Source: Paenibacillus sp. 32352 (GTDB lineage: Bacteria; Bacillota; Bacilli; Paenibacillales; NBRC-103111). Taken from it: a DNA stretch of 64,000 bases. The position numbers and the translations under genes are program-made. Below the pieces are notes generated by a model that was given only the letters and a program-made list of their open reading frames with translations, searched no databases and was not told the DNA's origin. Location: assembly GCF_002042965.1 (NCBI RefSeq), contig NZ_MZNT01000009.1, positions 186,001-250,000 on the forward strand, given 5' to 3'. Of this stretch, positions 20,348-28,658 are shown one piece after another (the first letter of the stretch is position 1; the number at the start of each line of letters is the position of its first letter).

Positions 20348-20485
20348 TTGTCTGAAGTGAAGGTAAAAGGCAACAAAGGCTTGAGGGCGAGATATATCCA
20401 TAGGTTTATGGCGCAGCCGGAGTTTCAAGATGTGCAGGATGACGAAGCGTTTATTTCTATTTTGAAAAATAACCGATTACTCTGA
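20348..20485 (+). other. Possible small ORF or gene remnant
   Basis: A 45-codon frame from TTG to TGA reads LSEVKVKGNKGLRARYIHRF and then MAQPEFQDVQDDEAFISIL. An AAGGAG lies upstream at 20322-20327, too far for ideal use. The composition looks protein-like, but the start is unclear and I do not recognise it. It could be the C-terminal remnant of a lost gene next to the partnerless kinase. Confidence 0.3.
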
Positions 20486-20489
20486 AGAG

Positions 20490-21083
20490 CTATTTCGTCA
20501 AAATCTTCATAAGAATATCGATCTGGCTGAACCAGCCTTGTTCCGGCGCTTCCTGAAGCATCAATCCCGTGATAACGGAGAAGTAGAGCATTAACAGCTC
20601 GGAAGGATCCCCTGCGCAAAATTCCCCGGACTCCTGTCCCTTTATTAAAATAGGAGCCAGCTGCTGGATCGTTTCTTGAGGCGAATACTGCCCTAGGATT
20701 TCTTTAACCTTACCGGGCACATCATCGGATTGCCGCGCATGCTGCAGCAGAAGAAAGCTATATTTATGATTGTCCTCCAGCATTTGAGCCGTCAATGTCC
20801 GGATTTGCTCCAAGGGAGTACCGGGCAGCTGGTGAAGGCTGTGAATAGCGGTTTGGGCCGCCTCCATCGCTTCCTGTACAAGTAAGGTGAAAATTTCCTC
20901 TTTCGATTCAAAATACCGGTAAGAAAGACCTTGGCTTACGCCGGCTTCGGCGGCGATCATACTCATCTTTGTACCCGAGATGCCCCGTTCTGCGAATACT
21001 TTGAGTGCGGCTTTTTTGATTTGCTCCTTCCGTTCATCTGGAATAGGTTCTGTTTTGGTTTCGCCTGATGGTACCATAGTCAT
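20490..21083 (-). CDS. TetR-family transcriptional repressor
   Basis: 197 residues. The N-terminal helix-turn-helix is canonical: RKEQIKKAALKVFAERGISGTKMSMIAAEAGVSQGLSYRYFESKEEIFTLLV. The rest is a helical ligand domain with no recognisable ligand. I chose the ATG at 21083 because it forms an ATGA overlap with the stop of the SDR gene and has GGGAG 5 bases upstream. The two genes are therefore translationally coupled. A 19-base palindrome before the SDR gene is the likely operator, so the repressor probably controls its own operon. Confidence 0.92.
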   Translation of the reverse strand: MTMVPSGETKTEPIPDERKEQIKKAALKVFAERGISGTKMSMIAAEAGVSQGLSYRYFESKEEIFTLLVQEAMEAAQTAIHSLHQLPGTPLEQIRTLTAQMLEDNHKYSFLLLQHARQSDDVPGKVKEILGQYSPQETIQQLAPILIKGQESGEFCAGDPSELLMLYFSVITGLMLQEAPEQGWFSQIDILMKILTK

Positions 21084-21997
21084 ACACGCTCCCATGAATA
21101 GGATGTTTGTTCTTCGCTGATGCTCCACAATTTCTCGGCCGCAGCTCTGTTAAGACCTGGTGCTGCCGGTGTCTTTTGCCGCATATCCGCGTAATAGAGA
21201 CCGCTTTGCCCCGTAACGTCGTCGGAGTCGGCGAGCCAGACCAGCGTCTCAGCACCCTTCTCGGGAGTACGGGAAAATAATTTCATCACGCTCATCGACA
21301 GGCGAACTACCGCCCCGTTATTTTGGTTGAAATTGGTGGCCACCAGGCCGGGATCGAAACAGTATGAGGAGACCCCCGTTCCCTCCAAGCGTCGGGCTAA
21401 TGCAGCGGTAAATAATATATTTGCCAGCTTCGTCTCGGCATAGCGGAGGGTAGCTCCGCCTAACAGATTGAGCGGGAAGGTGAACAATTGTTTTGCGCTA
21501 ATATCCTCGAAACGGATTCCACGCCTAGCCATCTTGTGCCCGTGGGAGGCGGTTGTAATGATACGGGCATTCCCGCTTTGCTTCAAACGGTCAAGCAGCA
21601 GGCCGGTTAACAGAAAAGGGGCCAGATGATTAACCGCCCAAGTCATTTCCAAACCGTCCACTGTAAGCTGGCGCGTCTCGTACATAGCCCCGGCATTGTT
21701 GATCAACATATCCAGCCTGGACCACCGGCTCAAAATCTCGTTCGCCGCCTGGCGTATGGATGCTTGAGAAGCCATATCAGCAAGGAAAACATCTACCGTA
21801 TTATCCTTGGCGATAGCACGGAGCTGGGCTGCCACCTCGTTCGCCTTGGCTTGATTGCGAGCCACAATGCCCAAGTTAGCGCCACGAGCGGCCAGTTCCT
21901 TGGCTGCCGCCAATCCGATTCCGCTGGTAGCTCCGGTGATCACAATATATTTGCCTTGTGCTGTCCATTGATTATTATTCATTATTTTGTGCATCAT
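21080..21997 (-). CDS. Short-chain dehydrogenase/reductase
   Basis: 305 residues from an ATG with GGAGG 7 bases upstream. The classic SDR features are the dinucleotide site TGATSGIGLAAAKELAARG, NNAGAMYE, the catalytic serine in ITTASHG and the YxxxK motif in RYAETKLANILF. It resembles the retinol-dehydrogenase-like group of broad-specificity SDRs, which reduce carbonyls with NAD(P)H. It is the first gene of a two-gene operon with a TetR repressor, so it probably acts on the compound the repressor senses, perhaps a toxic carbonyl. Confidence 0.9.
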   Translation of the reverse strand: MMHKIMNNNQWTAQGKYIVITGATSGIGLAAAKELAARGANLGIVARNQAKANEVAAQLRAIAKDNTVDVFLADMASQASIRQAANEILSRWSRLDMLINNAGAMYETRQLTVDGLEMTWAVNHLAPFLLTGLLLDRLKQSGNARIITTASHGHKMARRGIRFEDISAKQLFTFPLNLLGGATLRYAETKLANILFTAALARRLEGTGVSSYCFDPGLVATNFNQNNGAVVRLSMSVMKLFSRTPEKGAETLVWLADSDDVTGQSGLYYADMRQKTPAAPGLNRAAAEKLWSISEEQTSYSWERV

Positions 21998-22014
21998 TAC
22001 AACGCCTCCATTAG

Positions 22015-22072
22015 TGAATGAATGATTCATTCATTTTTTATTCATGGTAACTTCGAATGCAGTTGTTGTCAA
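22015..22072 (-). promoter_or_regulatory. Promoter and TetR operator of the SDR-tetR operon
   Basis: On the minus strand, TTGACA (22067-22072) and TACCAT (22044-22049) are 17 bases apart. Just downstream of the expected start lies a perfect 9+1+9 palindrome, TGAATGAATGATTCATTCA (22015-22033), the size and symmetry of a TetR operator. Binding there would block early transcription. Confidence 0.8.
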
Positions 22073-22262
22073 TAGACTTTTATCAGACACTATACCGAGC
22101 AGCTCGGAAGTTTCTTTGAAGAGAGTATAATCGTAGTTGTTTTTTCACTCCGGGACATGGATGGGTGTGGTAAAATAATGAAAATAAGAATGTGCTTAGT
22201 AAACGCAACGGCTGATTTTAAGTGAAAGAACCCTATAACATAAGATGCGGAGGGAATAGCTA

Positions 22263-22820
22263 ATGCAAATCGTGGACTTACGTAGAGAAGACATGGCACG
22301 AATACAGGGGGCCGCTGCCCTCTTGATGGTAAACTTCACAGAAGCCTGGGCAACCATGGAGGACGCCTTGTTAGAAGTAGAGGAGAGCTTGCAGGAGGAC
22401 AGGATCAGCCGAGTGGCGGTTGATGAAGACGGCACTGTCGTAGGCTGGATCGGCGGTCAGAGCAGCTACAGCGGCCATGTGTGGGAGCTGCATCCGTTGG
22501 TGGTAGCGGAGAGCTATCGGGAACGCGGGATCGGCAGGGCGTTAGTGACTGATTTTGAAGCATGCGTCCAAGCTAGAGGAGGCATCACGATCTACTTGGG
22601 AACAGACGATGAGTCGAACGGTACGAGTTTATACGGACAAGAGCTTTATCCGGATGTGCTGGGGAAGGTGATGCAGCTGACGGATCGGAACAGACATCCT
22701 TTTGGATTTTACAAGAAGCTGGGGTTTGAAGTGGTCGGTGTCCTGCCGGATGCGAACGGATTCGGCAAGCCGGATATCTTCATGGCCAAACGAGTCGGAC
22801 CCGGAGAGGGGCACGGGTAA
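22263..22820 (+). CDS. AAC(6')-like GNAT acetyltransferase
   Basis: 185 residues. Key features are FTEAWATMEDALLEVEESLQEDRISRVAVDEDGTVVGWIGG, then WELHPLVVAESYRERGIGRALV with an intact acetyl-CoA loop, and IYLGTDDESNGTSLYG followed by HPFGFYKKLGFEVVG. This pattern matches the chromosomal AAC(6')-I family, which acetylates the 6'-amino group of aminoglycosides, although chromosomal members may have other substrates. GGAGGG precedes the ATG by 8 bases. Its last base overlaps the start of the HIT gene. Confidence 0.85.
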   Translation: MQIVDLRREDMARIQGAAALLMVNFTEAWATMEDALLEVEESLQEDRISRVAVDEDGTVVGWIGGQSSYSGHVWELHPLVVAESYRERGIGRALVTDFEACVQARGGITIYLGTDDESNGTSLYGQELYPDVLGKVMQLTDRNRHPFGFYKKLGFEVVGVLPDANGFGKPDIFMAKRVGPGEGHG

Positions 22821-23248
22821 TGGACTGCTTGGGCTGTCGAATTGCCAAAGGGACGGAGCCGGACGTGAAGGTCGTTTATGAGAATGAGTATCTAACCTGT
22901 GTTCTGGATATAGCTCCGTTTAACGAGGGTCATCTGCTCATTCTTCCGAAACGGCATGTGCTGGACGTCGATGAAATGGACATGGAAACAGCACACCGCA
23001 TTATGGAGGCCTCCATGAAGCTATCCTCGATAATCAAGCGAGTATTTCATCCTGATGGGATCTCGATATGCCAGAATGGCGGCATATTCAACGACTTGAG
23101 GCATTATCATATGCACTTGATCCCGAGGTATAAGGATGATGGATTCAGCTGGAGCGAGCCCTTATCTCCCCATGACGCAGGCGATCGGTTAAGCGAAACC
23201 TGTGATAAGATCGTAGAAGCCTTGATTCGGGATGGGAGCGAGACTTAA
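22820..23248 (+). CDS. HIT (histidine triad) family hydrolase
   Basis: 142 residues. The N-terminal CLGCRIAKG is the zinc-type pair seen in HIT proteins. The catalytic triad is HYHMHLIPRY near residue 96, and LILPKRH is also typical. HIT enzymes hydrolyse or transfer nucleotides from nucleoside phosphoramidates or dinucleoside polyphosphates. Start and stop overlap by one base with the upstream AAC(6')-like gene (TAATG), so they are co-translated. Such pairing of a GNAT with a HIT protein has no obvious shared pathway. Confidence 0.88.
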   Translation: MDCLGCRIAKGTEPDVKVVYENEYLTCVLDIAPFNEGHLLILPKRHVLDVDEMDMETAHRIMEASMKLSSIIKRVFHPDGISICQNGGIFNDLRHYHMHLIPRYKDDGFSWSEPLSPHDAGDRLSETCDKIVEALIRDGSET

Positions 23249-23603
23249 CCTGAGATGAATAAACAGGAGGCACCGCAGCCGGATGTATCCAAGGGTATCG
23301 TGGGTATAGTATTTAGGCTTACTACTATCCGATTCATTCATGGAGATTTGGAGGATTCCCAATCTTTCATTAACAAGGTGAATATACTGAAGTGATTGAT
23401 TTTTGGTGAAATGGAAGGCAGCTAACGGCTGTACAAATTTGGATTGGAAAAAAACGTACACTTGCTCTATGAAAGATTCAACGGTTTATTTTCAAAGGGA
23501 TGCACCTCATTGAAGGGAGTAATTAGTACACCCCCGCAAAGCGGCGCATTGATTTCGAGGCTAGTTCAATTACTTTGCAAGGAGCCACTAAAGTCATCAT
23601 GTT
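23249..23603. other. Intergenic stretch, no gene recognised
   Basis: About 350 bases without a convincing gene. A 46-codon plus-strand frame (23255-23395) has no ribosome binding site. There is a loose inverted repeat GTAATTA / TCAATTAC around 23520-23575. No promoter with good spacing or known RNA was seen. Confidence 0.4.
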
Positions 23604-23640
23604 AAAAAAAGCCTCTGCTGCATATAGCAAGCAAAGGCTT
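23604..23640 (-). terminator. Rho-independent terminator
   Basis: Read on the minus strand, AAGCCTTTGC and GCAGAGGCTT pair around an 11-base loop and are followed by seven T residues. It ends the PhnB-like gene. Confidence 0.8.
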
Positions 23641-23695
23641 AGAAGGTCCCTTCCAAATGAAAGGTTTGCCCGATAAACGTTTGACGGTGTGCTTC

Positions 23696-24127
23696 TTAAT
23701 GCTCGCCTTCAGTGAAAACCTGGAACGATACGCCGAATTTATCGGTCAGGTTGCCGTAAGCAGGGCTGAAATGGGTTTCCTGCAGCGGCATATGAACTTG
23801 TCCGCCTTCCGACAAAGCTTCGAACATTTGCTTCGCTTCGCTCGCATCCTTGGTGGAAATGCAGACCGTAACCTGATTGCCGCTTTGGTGGGGCTGACCA
23901 GGGAACGTATCAGAGAGCATAAGGTCCGTCTCGCCGACCTTCAGCAAGGAATAGGCGATCAGTCCTTTGGCTGCGTCAGGCAGCGGGAACTCCGGATTAG
24001 CGGGCATATCGGCGAACGTAAGGCTGTGGAGCAGCTGGGCATTCAATGCTTTTTCATAAAATGCAATAGCTTCCTTGGCGTTACCGTTCATCACAAAATA
24101 AGGCAGCAATCTAACTGTCATTATCAA
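23696..24127 (-). CDS. PhnB-like VOC protein
   Basis: 143 residues from a TTG start with AGGAG 6 bases upstream. It opens with TVRLLPYFVMNGNAKEAIAFYEKALNAQ and continues with LMLSDTFPG, NQVTVCISTKDASEAKQMFEALSEGG and FSPAYGNLTDKFGVSFQV, the pattern of PhnB/DUF1811-like VOC proteins (3-demethylubiquinone methyltransferase-like fold). The usual role is unknown and no metal ligands can be assigned with certainty. It is a single-gene unit with its own terminator; the promoter upstream on the minus strand carries a LexA-like box. Confidence 0.83.
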   Translation of the reverse strand: MIMTVRLLPYFVMNGNAKEAIAFYEKALNAQLLHSLTFADMPANPEFPLPDAAKGLIAYSLLKVGETDLMLSDTFPGQPHQSGNQVTVCISTKDASEAKQMFEALSEGGQVHMPLQETHFSPAYGNLTDKFGVSFQVFTEGEH

Positions 24128-24228
24128 TGTCAGCTCCTTTGGTTGAATGGTTGGAATTCATGATGCTTCCGTGACGCGGATTCCTTGTCGGCGAAACAGC
24201 ACCACCTCCCAGTATTACCCATAATCAA

Positions 24229-24257
24229 ACTATATAACAAAGAACATATGTTTGCAA
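24229..24257 (-). promoter_or_regulatory. Promoter with LexA-like box upstream of the PhnB-like gene
   Basis: On the minus strand, TTGCAA (24252-24257) and TATAGT (24229-24234) are 17 bases apart. The spacer contains CAAACATATGTTC (24242-24254), matching the Bacillus LexA palindrome. This is the same arrangement as at 11751-11779. The leader of about 95 bases before the VOC start holds only a very short frame. Confidence 0.55.
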
Positions 24258-24340
24258 TCCGAAAATTGGTTATGTCCGGTCGTTCCTATTATTTTGTGAT
24301 AAAATGGAAGTAAGTTGGATGCTTGCATGGAGAAGCGGAG

Positions 24341-24967
24341 GTGATTACGATTCGTATTTCAGAATTGGATCCTGATCGTCTGACGAGACAGCAGATGACG
24401 ACACTATTGTTCGAGGGCATTGCAGACGATGGAAGTCACGGCGACTGCATCTTTGTATTTGGCAGCAACAAAAGCTTACGGTACAGGCTGCCTGCGGCAG
24501 TCGAGCTGTATCGTCAAGGCAGGGCTCCGAAGCTTCTCCTGTCGGGGGGAACCGTATGGCCGGCGCAATCCAATCAATGCGAGGCAATGCTTATGAGGGA
24601 GAGAGCTATTGAGCTTGGGGTTCCTCCAGAGCATATTTTGACGGAGACGGAATCCAGGCACACGAAAGAAAATGTTCTCGCCTCCCTGCTCGTCCTTGAT
24701 AGAGGCCTAATGCTTCAGAATGTCCGCAGGCTATTGGTCGTTACTTCAGCATATCATGTGAGAAGAGCCCATCTGACTCTGAAAACTTACATGCCCCGGT
24801 GGGTCCAATATACCCTATGTCCGGTAGACGACCAAACGACCAAACGGGATAACTGGTGGCTTAGTGCTGAAGGGGCCAACAGAGTGGAAGCCGAATCCCG
24901 TAAAATCATTATGTACATCAGAGCGGGCGCCATTGAAGACGACGTATTGCCGCAAGCCAAACCATAG
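24341..24967 (+). CDS. YdcF/DUF218 family protein
   Basis: 208 residues from a GTG with GGAG 8 bases upstream; a TTG at 24323 is also possible. DUF218 features are DCIFVFGSNKSLRYRLPAAVELYRQGRAPKLLLSGG, the ERAIELGVPPEHILTETESRHTKENV segment with its ESxxT motif, and LLVVTSAYHVRRAHLT. The related SanA/YdcF proteins are envelope-linked or nucleotide-binding, but this one has no membrane segment, so it is probably cytoplasmic. The HAD gene follows 13 bases later, so the two are likely one transcript. Confidence 0.83.
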   Translation: MITIRISELDPDRLTRQQMTTLLFEGIADDGSHGDCIFVFGSNKSLRYRLPAAVELYRQGRAPKLLLSGGTVWPAQSNQCEAMLMRERAIELGVPPEHILTETESRHTKENVLASLLVLDRGLMLQNVRRLLVVTSAYHVRRAHLTLKTYMPRWVQYTLCPVDDQTTKRDNWWLSAEGANRVEAESRKIIMYIRAGAIEDDVLPQAKP

Positions 24968-24980
24968 GAGGGGACTCAGC

Positions 24981-25634
24981 ATGATAAAGGCGGTCGTATT
25001 TGATTTTGACGGGTTGATCATTGATACGGAGACCGTTTGGTACGAATCGTATAAAGAAGTTTTCGAGGCGTACCAAATCGATTTTCATTGGGAGCTGTTC
25101 GTAAATTGTGTAGGGACGGACGATTCGGCGCTGAACCAATATATCGATGAGAAGGTGGTGAAGCTGGGGGTATGCCGGGATGACATTAAGCGGCAGGCAA
25201 AAGAGCTGCATAAGCAGAAAATGAAAGCGGTTCCTATGAGAGATGGAGTTCAGGATTATTTGAACGAAGCGAAATCATTAGGATTGAAAATAGGGCTTGC
25301 TTCCAGCTCCAAGCGGGAGTGGATCGAGTTTTTCTTGAACAAGCTGCAGATCGGTGAGTACTTTGAAGCCATTTCAACAGGGGATCAGGTGGAGAAGGTG
25401 AAGCCGGATCCTACTCTTTATTTGAGAACGTTGGAGCTTCTTGAGGTGGCCGCTAATGAATCGGTTGCCTTCGAGGATTCCTCTAATGGCGCCAAGGCGG
25501 CGACCAGGGCGGGCATGAAGTGCGTTATCGTACCTAATGAGCTGACGCAGTTTCTTACGTTCGAGAAGTATGATTTACGGATATCTTCCATGGGTGAAAT
25601 GAGCCTGGAGCAAGTCATTCAGCATTTCAATTAA
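24981..25634 (+). CDS. HAD hydrolase, beta-phosphoglucomutase-like
   Basis: 217 residues from the ATG with AGGAGGGG 8 bases upstream. Motif I is FDFDGLIIDTETVWYESYKEVF, with the second Asp needed for catalysis. Motif II is GLASSSKREW, the lysine motif is KVKPDPTLY and motif IV is AFEDSSNGAKAA. The DGLIIDTE form with an alpha-helical cap places it with beta-phosphoglucomutases and related sugar-phosphate phosphatases such as YhcW/YvdM. It lies between a DUF218 gene and a GNAT gene on the same strand, at spacings of 13 and 20 bases. Confidence 0.88.
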   Translation: MIKAVVFDFDGLIIDTETVWYESYKEVFEAYQIDFHWELFVNCVGTDDSALNQYIDEKVVKLGVCRDDIKRQAKELHKQKMKAVPMRDGVQDYLNEAKSLGLKIGLASSSKREWIEFFLNKLQIGEYFEAISTGDQVEKVKPDPTLYLRTLELLEVAANESVAFEDSSNGAKAATRAGMKCVIVPNELTQFLTFEKYDLRISSMGEMSLEQVIQHFN

Positions 25635-25654
25635 CGGATGGCCGAGGTGGGGAG

Positions 25655-26146
25655 ATGGAGGTAGAACTGCAGCGTGTCGCTTATGAGGAAAAGGGGATTC
25701 TGCGCAATCTGCTGGAATTTTATTTATATGAATTAAGCGAGTATCTGGATAGCCTGGAGTTAAATCCATACGGACAATTCGAATATCGGATGCTGGACCA
25801 TTATTGGACAGATTCGAGCCGGCATCCGTTCTTCATTCGCGAGTCGGGAAAATTGGCGGGGCTGGTGCTGGTCAGGGAGTGGGAGCGGGCTCCCGATCAA
25901 TCCGTCACCTGGCTGATGGCGGAATTCTTCATCCTTCGCAAATATCAGAAGCTGGGGATCGGCCGATCCGCGGCATTCAAGACCTTCGATCGGTTTCCGG
26001 GACGATGGATCGTATCCCAAATCGAACACAATGCGGCAGCAAGGGCATTCTGGAACAAAATTGTCGCCGAGTACACGAACGGTGTATTTCAATCTATACA
26101 GTTTGGAAATCAGCCAGCCCAGCATTTTGAAGTAAAGGCCAAATAA
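25655..26146 (+). CDS. GNAT family N-acetyltransferase
   Basis: 163 residues. It reads ELQRVAYEEKGILRNLLEFYLYELSEY, then HPFFIRESGKLAGLVLVRE, WLMAEFFILRKYQKLGIGRSAAFKTFDRFPGRW with acetyl-CoA loop QKLGIGRS, and EHNAAARAFWNKIVAEYT. This is the typical pattern of the GNAT group often annotated as predicted acetyltransferase (COG5628-like). The substrate is unknown. It is the last gene of the DUF218-HAD-GNAT set and is followed by a terminator about 80 bases on. Confidence 0.85.
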   Translation: MEVELQRVAYEEKGILRNLLEFYLYELSEYLDSLELNPYGQFEYRMLDHYWTDSSRHPFFIRESGKLAGLVLVREWERAPDQSVTWLMAEFFILRKYQKLGIGRSAAFKTFDRFPGRWIVSQIEHNAAARAFWNKIVAEYTNGVFQSIQFGNQPAQHFEVKAK

Positions 26147-26225
26147 GAGGGGTTAACGATGCTGAAACGGTTCTTACAAACCGTTCATTTTATCGAGTAG
26201 GCTAGAGGAATACATCAAATACAGG

Positions 26226-26258
26226 AAGAGGCTTTCCATTGGAAGGCCTCTTTTTTTA
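26226..26258 (+). terminator. Rho-independent terminator
   Basis: AGAGGCTTTCC and GGAAGGCCTCT pair around ATT and are followed by seven T residues. Confidence 0.88.
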
Positions 26259-26691
26259 CCACTCTTTTTCCACTTCTATTTATGGATATATCATCTTGTG
26301 ATAAAAGCTTTAGACGGGGACCATCTCTGGCTAGGGCTCTTGGTGTTGAGCTAAAAAGCGGTTGACCTTTCTCTGTTAATGAACTGTTTTCTAACAAGGA
26401 AAGGATGAACGGCTTCAAATACAGCACAAGCTGCAATAATGTCCAAGAACGTCAAAATTGTACCAAAGAAAGACTATCCATAACAACGGCTTCCCCCATG
26501 AAGCAAGTCAATAAATCCAGGCGTATCAACGGTTTCGGAATTCGGATAATTACCCTGAAATAAGTCTATTGTGCTGTAAACAGCAGCCGCGTATAGTTTG
26601 GGTAATCGGCCCGAGCCGAAACCATAGGGTCGTAGATGCTATAGTTTTGCATGATCATGATATAGCAACAAGTACGTCACAGGAAGAAGGG
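26259..26691 (+). promoter_or_regulatory. Long leader/promoter region of the second sugar-transport operon
   Basis: No gene is supported here, although one frame runs upstream from the permease. An AT-rich block at 26440-26490 (AAAATTGTACC, then GACTATCCATAAC) resembles activator-dependent promoters before LplB-type operons in Paenibacillus, but I cannot fix the -35 and -10. The operon encodes its own AraC-type regulator (30317), whose site probably lies in this stretch. Confidence 0.35.
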
Positions 26692-26697
26692 ATGCAC

Positions 26698-27654
26698 ATG
26701 GACCAAAGTTCAACACAGAGCAAGCCGCATATATTGCAGACGGCCGTCAGGCGCCGGCAGGCAACGGGGGTTTGGCGGGATTACCAGCTGTACTTACTGC
26801 TTGTTCTTCCCATTTTGTATTTTATTGTCTTCAAGTACGTTCCGATGTATGGAGCGGCCATTGCTTTTCAGGATTATAGTATTTTCCAAGGGGTAACCGG
26901 CAGCGAGTGGGTCGGCTTCGATAACTTCCGGCAGCTGTTTGCGATGAGTCAGTTTTATCAGGTTGTTCGGAATACGCTGATCCTCAATTTCCTGGATTTA
27001 TTCTTTTCATTCCCCGCACCTATTGTTCTTGCGCTTCTGCTTAATGAGCTCAGGGTCATCTGGTTTAAAAAAATGGCGCAGACCATTTTATACCTGCCCC
27101 ATTTTATCTCGTGGATCATTATCGGCGGCCTCGTGTATCAGATGTTTTCTACCAACGGAGGTCTCGTCAATAACCTGGTTACGAGTCTTGGCTTGCAGCC
27201 CATTCCATTCTTGACGGAAAAAAATAACTGGGTGCTCGTGTACCTGGGAACAGGGATATGGCACAGTGCTGGCTGGGGGACTATCATTTACTTGGCAGCG
27301 CTAACAGGAATCAACAAGGAGCTTTATGAGGCAGCGGAAGTTGATGGCGCAGGAAGAATGAAGAAAATATGGCATATAACGCTTCCGGGTATCCGTTCGA
27401 CGATTGTCGTGATGCTTATTATGCAGCTTGGCCATATTATGACGATCGGCTTTGAACGGCCGTATGTGATGGGCAACCCGCTGGTTATGGATTATGCGGA
27501 AGTGATCAGCACCTTCGTATACAAGGCGGGACTCCAATCGGCACAATTCTCGCTGGCGACGGCGATGGGCTTGTTCCAGGCGTTGGTTGGACTTGTTTTC
27601 GTCATATTAGCGAACACGATCGCCAAGCGCTTCGGGGAGCAAGGAATATGGTAG
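26698..27654 (+). CDS. ABC sugar transporter permease, LplB type
   Basis: 318 residues from the chosen ATG (AAGGG 6 bases upstream; ATG 26692 is possible). It has six predicted membrane segments, beginning with YQLYLLLVLPILYFIVFKYVPMYG, and the inner-membrane permease motif EAAEVDGAGRMKKIWHITLPGI, which contacts the ATPase. The sequence FKYVPMYGAAIAFQDY is a hallmark of the LplB group, which takes up complex oligosaccharides with large binding proteins. It is the first gene of an operon with the YtcP-type permease, the binding protein, an AraC regulator and glycoside hydrolases. No ATPase gene is present; a shared MsmX-type ATPase is usual. Confidence 0.93.
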   Translation: MDQSSTQSKPHILQTAVRRRQATGVWRDYQLYLLLVLPILYFIVFKYVPMYGAAIAFQDYSIFQGVTGSEWVGFDNFRQLFAMSQFYQVVRNTLILNFLDLFFSFPAPIVLALLLNELRVIWFKKMAQTILYLPHFISWIIIGGLVYQMFSTNGGLVNNLVTSLGLQPIPFLTEKNNWVLVYLGTGIWHSAGWGTIIYLAALTGINKELYEAAEVDGAGRMKKIWHITLPGIRSTIVVMLIMQLGHIMTIGFERPYVMGNPLVMDYAEVISTFVYKAGLQSAQFSLATAMGLFQALVGLVFVILANTIAKRFGEQGIW

Positions 27655-27665
27655 GAGGGAACGAT

Positions 27666-28553
27666 ATGACAACTGGATTACAGCGGAGACCGCCAAGGAT
27701 ACGGATCACAGACGTCGTTATTATGCTGATCGTGGGAGCAGCCATGCTCCTTTGTCTCCTGCCGTTCCTGCATATTATCTCGATCTCATTAAGCTCCAAG
27801 CATGCCGTCTTGTCCAATCTGGTCACGATTTTTCCGCGGGAAATTGATTTTCATGCTTACGAGATTGTGTTTCAGGATACAAGAATGCTGTGGTCGATGG
27901 GGTTGACCATCATCCTGACGGCTGCCTATACAACAATCAGTATGGCGATGAGCATCTGTGCGGCGTATCCATTGACGAAGGAGCGATTGAAGGGAAGATC
28001 GGTCTTCATGATCTTGATCGTCTTTACGATGTTCTTCAGCGGCGGCTTGATTCCCGAATATTTGCTGGTGAAGCAGCTCGGTCTGCTGGACAATTTGTTA
28101 GCGCTCATCGTACCGGGAATGATCAGTGCGTTTAACTTGATTATTTTGCGGACCTTCTTCTCGTCGATCCCGGCGAGCCTGGAAGAATCGGCGTACCTGG
28201 ACGGCAGCTCTCATATCGGCACGTTACTGCGTATTGTTCTGCCGCTTTCGCTGCCGGTGCTGGCGACGCTCAGTCTGTTCTATGCGGTCTCCAGATGGAA
28301 CGGCTTCATGGATGCGCTCTTCTACATTACGAACGCGAATTTGTATCCCATTCAGCTGAAGCTGTACCAGGTCGTGATGAACAGTATGGTAACGGACTTA
28401 ACGGCTCAGGAAGGCGCGGTTCAAATCGATGTCGTCCCGGAAGGAATCAAGGCGGCCAGCATCATGTTCGCTACTACGCCGATTTTAATCGTGTACCCAT
28501 GGCTTCAACGGTATTTTGTTTCCGGTATCATGATCGGAGCGGTCAAAGGCTGA
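27666..28553 (+). CDS. ABC sugar transporter permease, YtcP/LplC type
   Basis: 295 residues from the ATG that follows AGGAGGGA. Six membrane segments are expected, with MLIVGAAMLLCLLPFLHIISISLSS first. The cytoplasmic coupling loop is ESAYLDGSSHIGTLLRIVLPLSLP, and the protein ends in YFVSGIMIGAVKG, typical of the LplC/YtcP group. It pairs with the LplB-type permease 11 bases upstream. Together with the following binding protein they form one importer for a large or acidic oligosaccharide. Confidence 0.93.
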   Translation: MTTGLQRRPPRIRITDVVIMLIVGAAMLLCLLPFLHIISISLSSKHAVLSNLVTIFPREIDFHAYEIVFQDTRMLWSMGLTIILTAAYTTISMAMSICAAYPLTKERLKGRSVFMILIVFTMFFSGGLIPEYLLVKQLGLLDNLLALIVPGMISAFNLIILRTFFSSIPASLEESAYLDGSSHIGTLLRIVLPLSLPVLATLSLFYAVSRWNGFMDALFYITNANLYPIQLKLYQVVMNSMVTDLTAQEGAVQIDVVPEGIKAASIMFATTPILIVYPWLQRYFVSGIMIGAVKG

Positions 28554-28658
28554 TCCGTTCCTCTGGATTTGGATCAATCTGGAGTTGGCAATACCTCTGT
28601 TGTTTAGAGGTGAAGATGATTTGAAAGTCGAAAACATAGATGAAGGGGAGTTCTGAAC

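Noticed and set aside
23255-23395. 46-codon plus-strand frame after the HIT gene
   Set aside because: No ribosome binding site, no recognisable family, and the frame is short enough to occur by chance.
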